A DNA stretch of 64,000 nucleotides. Origin: Coffea arabica. Lineage: Eukaryota > Streptophyta > Magnoliopsida > Gentianales > Rubiaceae. Of the stretch, positions 1 through 14,000 are shown one piece after another. Each line of letters opens with the position of its first letter. Position 1 is the stretch's first letter. The translations under genes and the position numbers were made by a program. The notes beneath the pieces are model-generated. The model saw only the letters and a list, made by a program, of their open reading frames with translations. It was not told where the DNA came from and did no database searches. Location of the stretch: assembly GCF_036785885.1 (NCBI RefSeq), contig NC_092323.1, positions 8,936,501 through 9,000,500 on the forward strand. Direction: 5' to 3'.

Positions 1-1240
1 AGAGCTGAATGTAAGACATTTTGTTGGCTCCTTGGGATTCCACCCAAAAAAAAAAAAACACAACCATAGGATTCTGGATATAGCAAGTCCGATGGGTATT
101 GGAACAAATGAACTAATCTTCTTCTGTTTTTGGTTAAAAAAAAATTATCCTTCAATGACTAACTCCATATACGTGCTAGAAACAAGCCGTCTTACAAAGA
201 GAAAAAAGAGTTCAAATTTTCAGATAGTTATTGTTCTTTGACACTGACAAAATTCAACAAAAAATCTGCATGCAGCAGCACATGAGAAATGCCCTAGGAA
301 ACAGCAGTAGTCTTTTGCTCTTCCTCTAGACTGAGGGAGATTGACAGGAGGCAGGCTCTACGAAACAAACTGCTTCTTTCTAGCACTAGCACGTACCACT
401 GTTTCAGTTTTACTATATAAAAATAAAAGAAAAATTCATTTTACTATATTCAAAATATCCCTCATATTTTACCAAATGAATTTTTTCGTTATTCATTTTT
501 TAAATAATAACTTTATACTCCTTACAAAATTAAGTGGATAAAATTTGATCTCAACATAAGCTTTTGATCAATTTTTACCCTAAATCCATCACGTAACTCA
601 TACATTATTATTTTTTAGAGGTAAAAAAAAAGTTAGATCCCATTTTTATTCAATCCATATTCATTTTTGTCTCTAAAATAATAAAACTTTATCCAAAGCA
701 TATTCATTTATCCCATAAAAGAAGATTGGATCTGATCCAATTTATGTTCATTTTTGTTATTAAAAAAATGGAATATGATTTTTTTTTGTGCATAAAAATG
801 ACTGTATGTAAGTTACGTAATGATTTTACACTAAAAAGTGATTAAAAAATCTGGGACCAAATTTTGTTAATTTAAATTTATAAGAAACATAAATTTAACA
901 TTTTAAAATTAAAGGGCAAAAAAAATTATTTAAAAAAATGTAAGGAACATGTTGAACGAATTTTTCAAAATAAAATTCATTCTTCATAAATTTTCAAGTA
1001 ATGTTGGCAAGATGCTGTCAATTTTTCCAGGTTCTACTTGATTGATATGCGGCGGCTCAAGACGACCCACCTTTGGGCGGCCAATAATGGAGAACCATGT
1101 ACAAGCCAATTGACAAGTCTTTGTGTGATCGTTTTCTCTTATGCCACCATTCATTTAAGCGTTTTCTTCTGTCTATGCTCTTCAATTTATACTATTGACT
1201 TACGCAGAACCTGTACAATAGTTTAAGAATTAATTTTAGA
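1..1240. other. AT-rich intergenic sequence
   Basis: Many homopolymer A/T runs and no reading frame that resembles a protein family. No RNA gene or clear repeat boundary was seen. Confidence 0.5.
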
Positions 1241-1731
1241 GGAAACTTTTCGACTGGCCCCTAAACTATTCATTTTACACTGTTTTGACCCTCAACTATA
1301 AATTATCGCAAATAATTCCTTTAAAGAAAAGAATTATTAGTTTAAGAACTTCCGTTAATTTTGGACGCTAAATGTATTGGAATTAGAAGCAAAACCAACC
1401 AAATAGAAAAATCAACGCACAATTTGATTAAAAATCAACTATATTAAGTCAACTAATAACATGGAGTTTAATGTTTCTTCATATTCTTTTACCTTCCACT
1501 TTTTCTAGCCTTGATTTGATAAAATAGTAAAGCCAACAAGACCTCTTGGACTGTTTTCGTAGGTTCATTTTTTGTTTGGTCGATTTTGCCCCAAATTTCA
1601 TCACCTCTAACGACCAAAATTGATGAAAGTTCTTGAAGTAAGTTTTTTTTAAGGACTTATTTGTGACAATTTATAGTTGAAGGGTCAAAACCGTACAAAA
1701 GCAATAAATTAGGGGTTGTTCCAAATGTTCC
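1241..1731. repeat. MITE-like element with ~90 bp inverted ends
   Basis: The left end reads GGAAAC...CCCCTAAACTATTC, then TTTTGACCCTCAACTATAA. The right end is its inverted, diverged copy: TTATAGTTGAAGGGTCAAAA, then a GGGGTTGTTCC-type end. The arms pair over roughly 90 bp and the middle is non-coding. Long TIRs with a short core suggest a MULE-derived MITE, but I found no convincing 9-bp target-site duplication, so the class is an inference and the ends are approximate. Confidence 0.55.
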
Positions 1732-1781
1732 GTGCATGAGCAAATTTTGGATTTTAAATCCAAATGCAAATGAGTTGGGCC

Positions 1782-1922
1782 TTGCTTGGATTGAAGGTTT
1801 TCGTCGGAAAATATTATCGTTTTCCGTGATCACATTTCCCTATCACCTTTTTCCCTCACATATATCAAATCGCTACAGTAATTTTTCCATGAAAAATGAC
1901 GGAAAATGCAATCCAAACACAA
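1782..1922. repeat. MITE of the CTGTAGC / TGTTTGGATTG family, copy 1
   Basis: The left end is TTGCTTGGATTG and the right end is CAATCCAAACACAA. The interior (ATCAAATCGCTACAGTAATT, CATGAAAAATGACGG) matches one arm of the larger foldback at 2268-2546. A short frame runs through it and the same peptide reappears in copy 2, so that frame is repeat-derived, not a gene. Confidence 0.6.
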
Positions 1923-2267
1923 CCTTATCGTACATCCAATAATAATAGTATATACGCTCTCAATGTATAAAAGATTAATGCATAATTTAAACATCATACA
2001 TTGATGGAATCTTGTGTGTAGTAGATGGCTTAGCCAAGTTTTGAATTCTATATCTACAGCTTGGATTTTTCTTTTCTTTCAAACATTGGCATTTAAGCAA
2101 AACTAAATGTTCTGGAATAATCATCTTCTAACGAAGCGTACGCAACAACGAAAATATTAGAAGAACAACTTTCATTTCCAAGTCCATTTTAAAACGAATA
2201 AGAGCAAGTGACAGTTATTTAACTCCATTTTTAGTCCACTAATCAGGAACAGTATTAAGATATTTTG

Positions 2268-2546
2268 TTGTGTTTGGATTGCATTTTCCGTCATTTTTCA
2301 TGAAAAAATTACTGTAGCGATTTGATATATGTGAGGGAAAAAGGTGATAGGGAAATGTGATCACGGAAAACGATAATATTTTCCAACGGAAACAAGCAAT
2401 CCAGTGACAAGACCCAGTTACTTTCCGTCGGAAAATTACGTTATTTTTCGTGATCACATTTCCCTATTACTTTTTTTCCTCACATACATCAAATCGCTAC
2501 AGTAATTTTTCCATGAAAAATCATGGAAAATGCAATCCAAACACAA
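2268..2546. mobile_element. Foldback MITE with ~120 bp arms and TTG duplication
   Basis: A 279 bp element begins TTGTGTTTGGATTGCATTTT and ends with the inverse, AAAATGCAATCCAAACACAA. The two arms (about 2268-2390 and 2422-2546) are inverted copies, each with a CGCTACAGTAATTTTT-type stretch and a GTGATCACATTTCCCTAT-type stretch. The 3-bp direct repeat TTG flanks both sides (2265-2267 and 2547-2549). A 3-bp duplication is typical of PIF/Harbinger (Tourist-like) MITEs, although TTG is not the usual TTA/TAA. Confidence 0.7.
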
Positions 2547-5500
2547 TTGAGAGAGTTGACGGAGGATTTGAAATCTATTCAAATCCATTTAGTTGTTTGA
2601 AAATTACTTAAGAGGCATTTCAATTTGTAATTCACCAATTATTGTCATGTTTAAAATATATGTAAATAATCGATAAATTACAAAATCAAATACCTTTTAA
2701 GTTTTTCAAACAATTAGCTTGATTTGAGAGGATTTAAAATCCCTTATCAAATCTCTCAATCTAAACGCAACCTAAGAAATAAACGTACTATTATTCTTCT
2801 TTAGCAATTGAGTTTCTAACATCACCCTAGCTCCATCAGCTGGAGAATTAGAGACCAATTTTATATATAGTCTACCCTTTTTTGTTTTGCAATTTCGGTA
2901 CAATTAGAAGAACAAATTAGTGGTACAAATGGAGCCGTGCCTACAGTCTAAACTAAGTCTAGACAGATGATACATCAACCACGAGCGATACAACAGTTCG
3001 CTAATGGATCTCCTATGCTCTGCAACTGCAGAGACTCTACTTTTGCACTTAGAATAGGAAGAAGGAGGTGATGGATGAACAACAACGATGCAGAATGAAA
3101 GTAGATTGAGATTGAAGGAGCTAGCAGGAGTAATGTAGCAGATGAGAGCAGCATGGCATTGGACATTTGATTTGGCCCTGGTTTCTTTGGATGAAAAGGA
3201 AACAAAATGTGTGAGTGATGTTTGTCTGTCTGTCTGTTTGTTTGTTTGTTTGCTTGCATGTTGTGACTCCCAAAATTTGCGTACACTCTGCCTTTCTTTC
3301 CTTCCTTAGTACCTCCCTTGGCTAAGATTTGTCTGTCTGTCATTTGTCATTTTTCTCGAGCCCTGTGTTTGTTTCCGGGTTGACTAAAGTTAGTACCATC
3401 TTTCCTTTCTTTCCATCTTCTCTCTTATAGCCAGGAGTAACAGTAGTGAGTTGTTCTCGACTTGCACTCAACTTTGTATCTTGTACGGCTACTACTACTA
3501 CGTATTCCTTATCGTACATTACTAGTACGTTTATGCAGCAAGCTGATAACCCCTTAGTAGTACTTCGTATACATTGAAGGAGAGCTTCAAAGCAAATACG
3601 TTATGATCGAATCCAGTTAATCTTGCTTATGTAAACGAACTTCAACTTTAGGGTTACCCTCCCCCCCCCCCCCCCCCCCCCGCCACCAAAAAAAAAAACC
3701 TTCAATTTTAAAGTTCGCTCTCTAATTTTCTTCTAGTTTTTCAGGGCGGTTGATTGTCATTTCAGAGTACAGTGAAGTCACATGAAGTGAATTTATGCGA
3801 ATTCCAAAATGCAGATCGACAGCACCACTCGAAATCTTTGCCGCGATACTTCTCCTCATGCACCCTTTTTCTTTTGCCTGAAATTTTGAAGTAATGGTAG
3901 CAATAATAATTATGCGCTAATCAGTTGTTTGTTTGGATAACGAATGATTTGTTACTGTAAAATTTATTTATTTGCATCATCAAAATGCTTTTCAATCACT
4001 TTTTTATTTCGCATACATTACATTAAAAAAAAAAAAAAATGCTACAGTGCTTCATTCAAAAAATTATTTCAAATAACATACACTTTCAACGAAGAAATCA
4101 TAATTAAATTATTAACCCTAAATCCCAGATAAATCTCAAAAGCCGGCAACTCTTGAGGCCACTCAGAGAACTAATAACCTAACCCTCAACCCTCCCTTTG
4201 ATCGATGTGGGATTCTTGTGGTAAGGCCAGGGAGGTCTCTGCTACTAAAGGTATACTAACCCCCAAGACACTCGAATAACATACTACTACTATCCAAGTT
4301 TATTCTCTTTCTCTTCGAAATCTCAAGGGACGCACATTAATTACGAATCTGGACAGTATATTATTTTATAGGAGCTAGTTGTTGAAATTATTTCCCGAAC
4401 TTCTTGCTAATCCCCACTCTAAGGGCCTAATAATCCTTGAATGCATCCCAGCTTTTCTTTAGAACTGTAAAATTTTTCTTGCCAGCACCATATGCCATCA
4501 AAGTGAATTTGGAGCGTTGTGGACCTGCAGGATTTTAATTTGATTCCGCTGCCATCATTTGTCAAAGCACGCATGGCTCCAGGACCATCTAATCGTCGTG
4601 TTGCTTAGGGATTGATCAATTAGTCATTATTGACCATTTTAATTAATACCAATTCTCAGATGAAGTATTATGCATCCATCAGCTTTTACCCGACTCGCAT
4701 AATAGTACGTATATATAATACATACATACATATTGCACAATAAGAAAAAAAAAATCATATTCTCTTGAAAGTAAAGAGTGAGCATTATTATTTGATTTCT
4801 AACTTTTCTTTTTGGTTCGATAAAAAGAAAAATAAATTTCATTAACTAATTCCTGTCATGTTTAGTTTGCGAATATCCATCCATCCATCATGTATATTTC
4901 CAGACGCACAACTCCTTCGTCTGTATCCACATGCTTCCACTGTAATCCATTGTTCCTTTTCCCCACCGTAAATTGCTTTTATGGTAATCGCTGTTTATGA
5001 TTAGACATTTAATAGTGATTGGATCTTGATTTCAAACGGAATTTTTTCCGCTGTGTGTCCCCTATTTATTGCAGGACAATGTGCAAGGCAGTAAAAAAAA
5101 ATCCAAGAAAGAATTTGGAGGGATGGATGTACATTACATGGTGATAATAATGGAATAAAATGAAAAAACAGTAACGTCTCATTATTGATAAGTAATAGAG
5201 AATCTCACCGGGAGGGGGCGGGTAGGGCAAAAAAAAAAAAAAAAGAAAAAAGAAAGGAAGTTTAGTTGAGTTGAGGGAATGAATAGTAATGGAATGTGAG
5301 TAATGCGTTAGTGGCTCCACAAAGACAAAATTGACAAGTGGAGAGTTGCTAAGTAAACAATGGAGCACCGGCCAGAAGAAAAAGAAGCTGTTAGCAAATG
5401 ATTAGCAATAAAATAATGAGAAAGTTTAGTTGTAAAGGTTGATGTGGGCATGGGAATTGGCAGCCGCAGTACAGAATTGGGCGGTGCATCACTTTCACCG

Positions 5501-8500
5501 GCAGCAATCTCATGAAATTTTGGATGGTAATTAACGTCAGACTCTCTCTGATTTAGTCTAATCACGTCCAGGTACCTCTTCCTCCTCTGCTTTTCTTTTC
5601 TTTTCTTTTCTTTTTTCCTCCAACTTTTTTGAACGTTTTTCTGGTAAAATGCATTTTGTCCCCCGTTTGCACGGCAATCTATGAGGTTCAGTGAAGTTGG
5701 GTATCAAAGTTATGAAACAGTAGTACTGAAAACATGAGTGAGTATTAATTAGGTGGTTAAACTACAAAGTACTACCACCAATTAAGTGCAGTATTAGGAT
5801 TAAAAAGGTAGTAGTTAAGATATAGTAGTAGTAGTAAATGACAAATCATCCGTCTTGTCTGCATTGCCTTGCGTGTACAGTTGCTGCTTCAAAGCATAAT
5901 CAGGATTGGATTGGAGAATCATACTACTGCTGTAAATAATAAATCCTGTGCACAAATATGTATGTCAATTTTATTCGTTACTACTACTAAATTCAATGAA
6001 TTTTTTTGATGTTTAGTGTTAAGACTTTTTCCAGCAATTTAACCAACCTCCGTAACTGTCTGCTGCTTCCTAATGCATTTATTCTTGTCTGCGCTGCTCT
6101 CTAAAACAGCAGCACACCAACTTCTCTTATTAAATCAATTTTCTTATATTCTGATTCACCAATATTTTTTTTGTCCTTCTTTTTTCTCTCACTTTTTCTG
6201 TGCTAAGGCCTTTAGTTACTCAATAAAATAATGGAATATTATCTATGCAAATTTAAAGAGTTTCTCTTTTTTTTTTTTTTTTTTAAACACCCAAAACTTA
6301 TTTTAGATAGTACCCCTATCTTGTATTTTACCTACGCTAAATGCTTGCTTGTTATTTGGTTATCAAATACACTATATTCAAATCTATCTTACACTCTCTA
6401 TAAAAAGTACTCGAAGTCTAGGTTGATTTAAGTAACGTGTAAGCCAAAATTGTGTTATCATTTGTGAGGTCTAAACCACCCTCACACCGTAATGAGATGC
6501 ACTGAATTGCATTTCAACCAATCAATAAAACTGACATTGTGCTATGAAACATTTACAATCCATCATTATCAATAACGGCAAGCACCAGCAAAAGCTAATT
6601 AAAATTGAAAACTAATCATAAAGTGAACAACAACACAATAAAAAAAGAAAACTGAAAAATACAACTCAAATGACACACCAAGAGAACATTCACGTCTTCC
6701 TGAGCAGTGCTTGATTTGTATTGCTAAGAGCAAAAAGATCCAGACAGCAAGCCATCTTCAATAGGAAGGAAAAGAAAAAGAGAAAAGGGTTAGAACAAAT
6801 AAATAATATTATTGTAGTGCTCTAATTTGTTAAGCATGTAACTTGTCTTGTGTCAATTTATGCCTAATTTAGCATCCGGGACAGATTCACTATAGAGTTC
6901 TTCTTGATAAACTGAGAAATCCATAGGAAGCTATTATTTTGTTGCAATTTGGAAAGAAGAAAAAAAAAAAAAACCAAAAGAACCTCAAAGTAGGGTTCAA
7001 TTTAGTATACAGCATATTTTTAAAAAATAAACTATAGGAGTAAGAGGACAAAATAAAACTCAAAACTTCGAAGAAATTCTTTTTTTTTTTTTCCCACCAA
7101 GAATAGCAAAGTCAGAAGATACTAAAGCTTACTGATATTTTACAGCCAAAAGTGCAAGTACACATCTAAATCCAATTCCAAGATCGTCAAAAATATTCAT
7201 ATGGTAACTAGAAAAAGGCGATCTGTGGACCAAAAAAGTTATATATATTTGAAATATTATTTGGAATAATTACTGTAGCACTTTTTGTGATGTGATGTAT
7301 GTGAGATAAAAAGGTGGGTCGGAAAATGTGTTTATGATGCAAGTGAAATATTATTTGGGATAAATTTTGTATCCAAACACTCCATTATTTATGCTTAATT
7401 TGTTTTAGAGAGGGTTAGGAAGGCCAACTAGCCAGCAATTCAAAGGCATCTACAGGGTAGAGGAAAAAGAAACAGTACTGAGAGAGATAGAAGTTAGACC
7501 ACTACTTCAAATCACACGACCTGTTGAGACACGGACGCACACATACATTATTTATACATATAAGTTATTATTTCAATTAAGCATTTTCTCTTTCTCTCTC
7601 CTAAGTGACATGCCTAATTCAAGAGAATTAACATGCCAACGGATATTTGAATTTGATGTATTTTTGCATCCAATTCTCTTCCAAACAATTTTATTTATAA
7701 CTTCTCTCATTTCTTACAACCTCTGTCTTATTTAATAAATTTGAATTGTTCTTTTTGCCCATATATGATAAATTTGCTTAGCGTTAATTTAATTTCTATA
7801 TTAGTAAGCTTATCAATTTTGAAATATAGTAATAAATCATTGGTGTAAAATTGAACATTGTATTTTTGCTTTTATCTTCGAACTGAAAATGAATACGAGT
7901 AGGTGTGTAATCATATTTATGATAAAATTTAATTACTACCTGTCATTTCTTTTTTTTATGAACTATACTAATTAATGAATATTATCACATCACATCATAA
8001 TAAGTTTACATCTGTAAAGACTAGTATTGTAGTTAAATATTTGGAGTACACTAATTTTTTGATATAAGTATGAATAGTTTATGCAAAAACATCTGTCAAT
8101 GAATTATTTAAGCATCGCATTCATTTATATATAATTAATGACAATAAAAAAAATTATTCCGTGCCAATGCATGGGCAAAATACCAGTAGGTGATGATTAG
8201 ATGATTTAACTAACTAAACTGGATAAATATCATGGACGTAAAATAATATGATGATTTAGTAAGTCCGTGTGATAATAAACACTAGTATATTGTTAATGTA
8301 TGATGATTGTTCATACTATATATATCAAGAAAAAGAAAATTATTAGTATGTTTAGAATAATTAATACACTTTAGTCAAATGCAAACATGAAGAATTGCTA
8401 CTACTAATAGTAGCACATAAAAGCTAAAAAAGGAGTAGTACACTAATTACCCTTCTTGTGTTTTGCTTGGAAGCTACTCATCTCATCTTGATGCGATTGA

Positions 8501-11032
8501 TGATATTAGTGATAATATGTCCCAACCTAATTAATATGACACGTCACTAGCCCCTGTTTATCATGATGATCATGCAAATTGCCACTTAAAACACAAAGCA
8601 CATGAAAATCAGCCCCAACACTGCAAATCAATATCAATTCGTTTAAAATGGCGTTTGCGTTGGGACCCTTTTGCACAGTATTAATTGTCACCCGAAGTTG
8701 GTTCCAAAAGAGAAAAACATTTTCCTCCGGATTATTATCCCAAACCCTGCATAATTCCACCATTCTCTAAGGCGGACCGAACATCAATCACATCACATCA
8801 TCAGTAGTGTATTTGCCTATTATAAAATATGGGTATCTACCCAAGAAATCATTAAACCAGGAAGGAAAGAAGAGAAAGAAAGAATTCCAGTCTATTTCCC
8901 AATTTTATTCCTTATAACTTCGTCTAAAGTCTGGCTTGATTTTGATTGCAGGAGATATGAATCCGACAGGTTCCCCTTGGATATGGCTTTATTGATGTGA
9001 TTTTGTTCTTTTCTTCTCTTTCCTTTCTTTCTTTCTTCTTTTTTATTTTTTTTTTTAATTTGTGGATGGTGGTGCTTTCAACAGAGTTCGTTTCTGCTGA
9101 ATGAATATATACCCATCCACAAGCTCGGTAGGAAATAGAAAACTCCTCAAGTCTACAAAAAATTGAGGCAACAGTTAAATCTTGGCTTTGTCCTTTTCGC
9201 GTAGTGCGGCCTTAGTTGGAACCGTTGATTTATAGAGAATGCATTAATGATTTTTCTCAAGATAGTGCAACCTTGGAAATGATCGATATTATTGAGACAT
9301 CCCAGTTAAAATTAGCAATTAAATCTGGCACAAAAGATATTTATTTTGGAAAGAAAGGATGATGATTGAAAAATCTCTTAGGCACACTACTTGTTTTGAG
9401 GGAATAGGAGGGAAAGAATATGGAATTTGATATTTGGATTACTTTCTGAGGAGGAAAAGAAAATAATTGAGAAAGATAAGATTTAGTTATTTTTTTTTTA
9501 TCAACTTACTTTCTATTCAAAAGTGGGTAAAAACAAAGTAAAAAAAAAAAAAAAACCAAGATAAATGAAAATTTTAAAATCCCTAAAAAAATCTATATTT
9601 TTAAATTATTATGAATAAAAACGAAACTAATGTGTGATAGTTTCCTTTTCTAATGTTTTCTTTTTTTTTTTTTTTTCCTTTTGTATTTAATCCAAACAAA
9701 ATAGACGGAATCTGCTTTCCTTTACTCTCATTTTCTTTTCTTTTTCTTCCTTTTCCTTCAACCCTAATGGTTGTGCTTTAGAGGTCTTGAATTCCATTAT
9801 CCTTAGCTCTTTCCGGTTCTTACATCCAATCTAAAACCTAATCTCCTTATCCCTCCCTGCTTCTTAAATCCGACGTTGGTTACTCTGTTAGAAAAATATT
9901 TTAAAAAAAAAAGATTGGAAAATCTCTACAATGACCTCTTACGAACCCATAGTTTTGGGCTTAAAATAGGATCCAGTTGGTTATCAAATCTCCTGGTAGT
10001 TAGGATCCCATAAGAAGCCTTCAACAATTGGATTCTGTGGTATTCATCGTCCTTAACCTAAGGCACGAGCAGCCTAAACCTAAGGCCCAAGCAGAGCCTT
10101 CTGTATTTCCAACGGATGTACTAAACAAACTAACCATTCGAGGGTTCTGTCGTTCCTAATGGAGTTTTATGATCACTAAGTATCAATTTTTGTCTGTTGT
10201 TCATAAGCACAAACCATAATATCCAATTATTGAATTTTTAAGGCTATTTGCACTACTTCCAAATGAAAACACGCTCAACATAAACAAATGAATAGATCAC
10301 GAAGAAACTTTTCCAAGATTGAAGACACCTCCATTGTTTAGGGAGCCAGCTTTGTCACTTACGATAGTGGTTTAGGATGGTATGCCGAAATAATAATAAT
10401 AAAAGAAACAACGTGGAATGATTTCTAGTACTTGCAGAATGCAGGATGAGGCGGTCAGAATTTCTTCTTCTGTAACTAAAAGTCTGAAACATCTCAGTAC
10501 CAGACCTTATTAGTTCACAAGATGAGTAGTTACTGTTGTAATTGCCCCGAAAAGGAAATGTCTGATGGTGCCTAATGTCAGTCTTTTTTTTTTTTTTAAT
10601 AAAAAAAAAGTTAAATTAGGCAGTAAGCATATATAGAAGGAGGCCAATTAGTCTTCAATGTCTGCATTTAAATGGTAAAAATCTAGGTGTATTATTAAAC
10701 AACAAACGCTGTTTTAGGAAAATCCGAAAAGGGAAGTCATGGAATCCTTTTGTGTATTATTATATTTAAAAAAACGCTGCTCATGCTCATGTACTTCTTT
10801 TCAGGGTCTCGAATTTAGACTTGTTCCTGATATTTACACAATTTGAATTGGACAACTTGTTTAATAATTTACAGACAGAGAAAAAGTTTCCTAACAAATT
10901 CCTGCTCCTACTCTTTTGGATCTACGATATTTTCTAACATGCACCCTCTCTAGTTCTTCGGGAAATCATCTTCCTCCTCAAATCCAACACAACAAACCTC
11001 TCCTTCCATACTCCAATCTCTCAGCAGCAACC
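2547..11032. other. 8.5 kb gene-poor intergenic region
   Basis: No gene could be supported. Visible content: a TGTC/TTTG microsatellite at 3221-3260, a C21 run at 3661, A/T homopolymers, TTTCT repeats near 5590-5615, and a short sequence with GTTTGGATAAC and TACAGTG near 3935-4080. Another stretch near 7235-7375 has two GAAATATTATTTGG copies around CTGTAGCAC, ending in ATCCAAACACTCC. The last two look like relics of the same GTTTGGAT/CTGTAGC MITE superfamily. Short frames at 2975-3343, 5066-5565 and 8527-8763 (-) match nothing I recognise. Confidence 0.5.
3661..3681 (+). repeat. Poly(C)21 homopolymer
   Basis: Twenty-one consecutive C follow TTACCCT and are followed by GCCACC and a poly(A) run. 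It stands out in AT-rich DNA and could be length-variable or mis-sized in the assembly. Confidence 0.9.
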
Positions 11033-14000
11033 ATGGCCATAGGGAAGGCCCGCAGCAACAAGAGATCATCCAGCAGTTCACGCTCCTCCACTTTGACAAC
11101 CACAATCTTGGTAGCTTTGTGTATGTTCGGATTATGGCTGCTGGCACCCAATACTCTTATTGTTTATCCACGTACAACTACTCGAACTTCCGCTACAACT
11201 TCCTCTCAATCATCCTCCATGTCCGACTCTCATCAGATTCATCCCACAGAACCTATCCCCAAGAAAAGCCAACCCGTTTTCCAAGACACTCAAGGGGACC
11301 TCCCAGAAGATGCCATTCAAACTGATCACGGGGCAACGCATAATGACCACACAGATGAATCGTCAGAACTCCCAAACCAGAGTTCGACCGAGAGCAAAGC
11401 TCAAGCAGAAACTGACAATAATGTCAGTGAACAAGAAAATAACGGCGATTCGGACAGCAGTAGTGACGACAACAATGAAGCAGAAGGAGATGATGGTGGT
11501 GGTGGTGATAAGGGCAACAGGGATGTGAAGGAAACGGATCCAGATGTTGGAGAGAATCCACACGGCGCAGAATCTGTTGATGAGCAGCAACTACAAAATC
11601 AAAACTCCGAGGAAACTTCTATTACTCAAAACCAAGAAGCTGAGGAAACAAGGGAAGAGCATGCAAGTGCTTCAGCCGAAAACAACCAAGAAGAGGGTAC
11701 CAGTGACGACAAGCTTGATGACCATCAAAGTTCAGACAACAATGAGCATGAGATATCAGATGAAGATCAACAAAAACGATTGGAACAGCATCAACAGCAG
11801 GAAGATGATCAAGTCCAACAAGGAAAATCACAAGAAGATACTCAAGGAACATCAAGCCATGATCAAGTGGAACATGATGAGGCACCCTTAGCCCAGACTG
11901 GAAATCACATTGATCAGTCACAGCTGGGGGGCCGGAAAAATCCTGAAACTCATGAAAGTCAGCATAATATTCTCCACAATAACAATTCCATAAAGAACAT
12001 CTCAAGTGAAGAAACAGGCAGGAAAGCAACTAACCCGGACACTAGTGATTTCTTTCCAACTGGAGAGAGATCTCAGATACCCAAGGAGTCAAAAAAGAAC
12101 TCCTGGTCAACTCAAGCTAACGAATCTGAAAACCAGAAAGATAGACGACAAAATGGACAAGATGATCAAGATGGCAGTATTATTAACTACAAATGGCAAC
12201 TATGTAATGTTACAGCTGGTCAGGACTACATACCATGTCTGGATAATGAGAAAGGAATCGCAAAGTTACGCAGCAGGACACATTACGAGCATCGTGAAAG
12301 GCATTGCCCAGAGGATGCCCCTACTTGTCTTGTTCCACTGCCAAAGGGATATAAAAAACCGTTACAATGGCCTCAGAGCAGAGATAAGGTAGAATAATAT
12401 ACGATATACTGCAGTGCTTTACAGAAATGTGCATTAACTAATGCTTTTCTATTTGAACAAAGCAGATATGGTATCATAACGTACCTCACACAAAGTTGGC
12501 AGAAGTCAAGGGGCATCAGAACTGGGTGAAGGTATCTGGAGAATTCCTTACTTTCCCAGGAGGTGGTACTCAATTCATTCATGGAGCACTGCATTATATT
12601 GATTTCCTAGAAGAGGTAACTGCATGTACAACTATCATATAACTTGTCAATTTCCCTGAAACTATACTACATTTCAGTTCAAAATAACAAAGTCATATCA
12701 ATTGAAAAAGGAAAATGAGTTCAGTGCAATAGAGAATGTGATGAGTTAGTATCATTTTTCCCTCCTCTCTTCTCACCTCCACCCTTTTCCTACAACTGGT
12801 GCAGGAAAAAGGAAAAAAATTGGAATTAAAAATAGGGATAATTTCAGAAACCTCCCCTGAGGTTTTCGACAATTTCACTCAGCTCCCTTGAGATTTACAT
12901 AATTACAGAGACCTCCATTATTGTGATAAAAAAACAATAATGCCCATTATTAATTGTCAACTCATTGAAAAACTCTATCAAATATTAAACTCTCTCATCG
13001 ATTATTAACCAATAATTCAAACCACAGTTTTTTCTATTTAACTATCTTTTCTTTTTCTCATATATCTATTTTTCTTTCAAACTAATTTATCTATTATTGT
13101 CAACCAAATGTGTACTGTCGCTACTAATAAAATCATCATACACGCTAAACCACCAATACTTATATATCTTAGTATTTATTCCCAATTCTCGATTTTCCAT
13201 TATTAGTAAATAGTTTCCTTGCGCCCATTGTTGTTTCCAATTTTTGATAGGTATTAGCAAATTGAAATTGTCAAATGACAAATTGAATGCTAATTTCATT
13301 ATCATTTTGATGGAGATGAAGATAGTGACAATGATAAAAAATAAAAATTAAGGATAAGAAGTGGAATAGAAACTAAATATAAGTTATACTATTATGGTTA
13401 TCATGAAAAAAAGTATTCTTGATATATATTTATAACTGCATTGTGTTTCTATTTTTACTTTACAATTATTGTTATTATTCCCATAGAGAGAATTTGATTG
13501 ATTTTGAACTCTGTGCCAATGGAATATATTGGATATTGATATTAGTAGTGATTGTTTAAATTATTTTGTATTAAAAAGGTAGCAGTCATGGAATTGAAAT
13601 TTTGGAATATTGATGAATATTGTAGTATATCAAGTAAAATCTAATATTGTTATGAAATTGTATGTAAATTTTTGGATATATGATGTAGCATTTATAGTTG
13701 ATACAATGGTCTGCATCCGGAATTTTTAAGTAAAAGAGAAATATTAGAATAAAGATAAGCGTTTATTTAATGATAATTTGGATGTTGATAAGTAAGTAAT
13801 AGTGGTAGGAAATAAAGATAAATGAAATAGAGACTGGAAACCATTTTTTCCTTTACATTTTTGTTGTTAATTATAACTCAAGGGTATTATAGAAATTTTG
13901 GAAAAAAGTATATCCTTTTGGGTCTAGATATTACTTAAATAGTGAAAATAGGGGAGGTAAGTATAATTTTTAGAACTTGAGAGGAGCTTTTTGCAATTGT

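Noticed and set aside
1736-2457. Two short frames sharing a similar peptide on opposite strands
   Set aside because: Both lie inside copies of the same MITE; the shared peptide is translated repeat sequence, not a gene family.
2975-3343. 122-codon minus-strand frame with a hydrophobic, Leu-rich part
   Set aside because: The first half is translated from a TGTC/TTTG microsatellite; no domain or cleavage motif recognised.
5066-5565. Two overlapping minus-strand frames
   Set aside because: Homopolymer-driven composition (FFLFFFFFLPYPPPP) and no family resemblance.
8527-8763. 78-codon minus-strand frame
   Set aside because: No homology recognised, no neighbouring exon, short enough to arise by chance.
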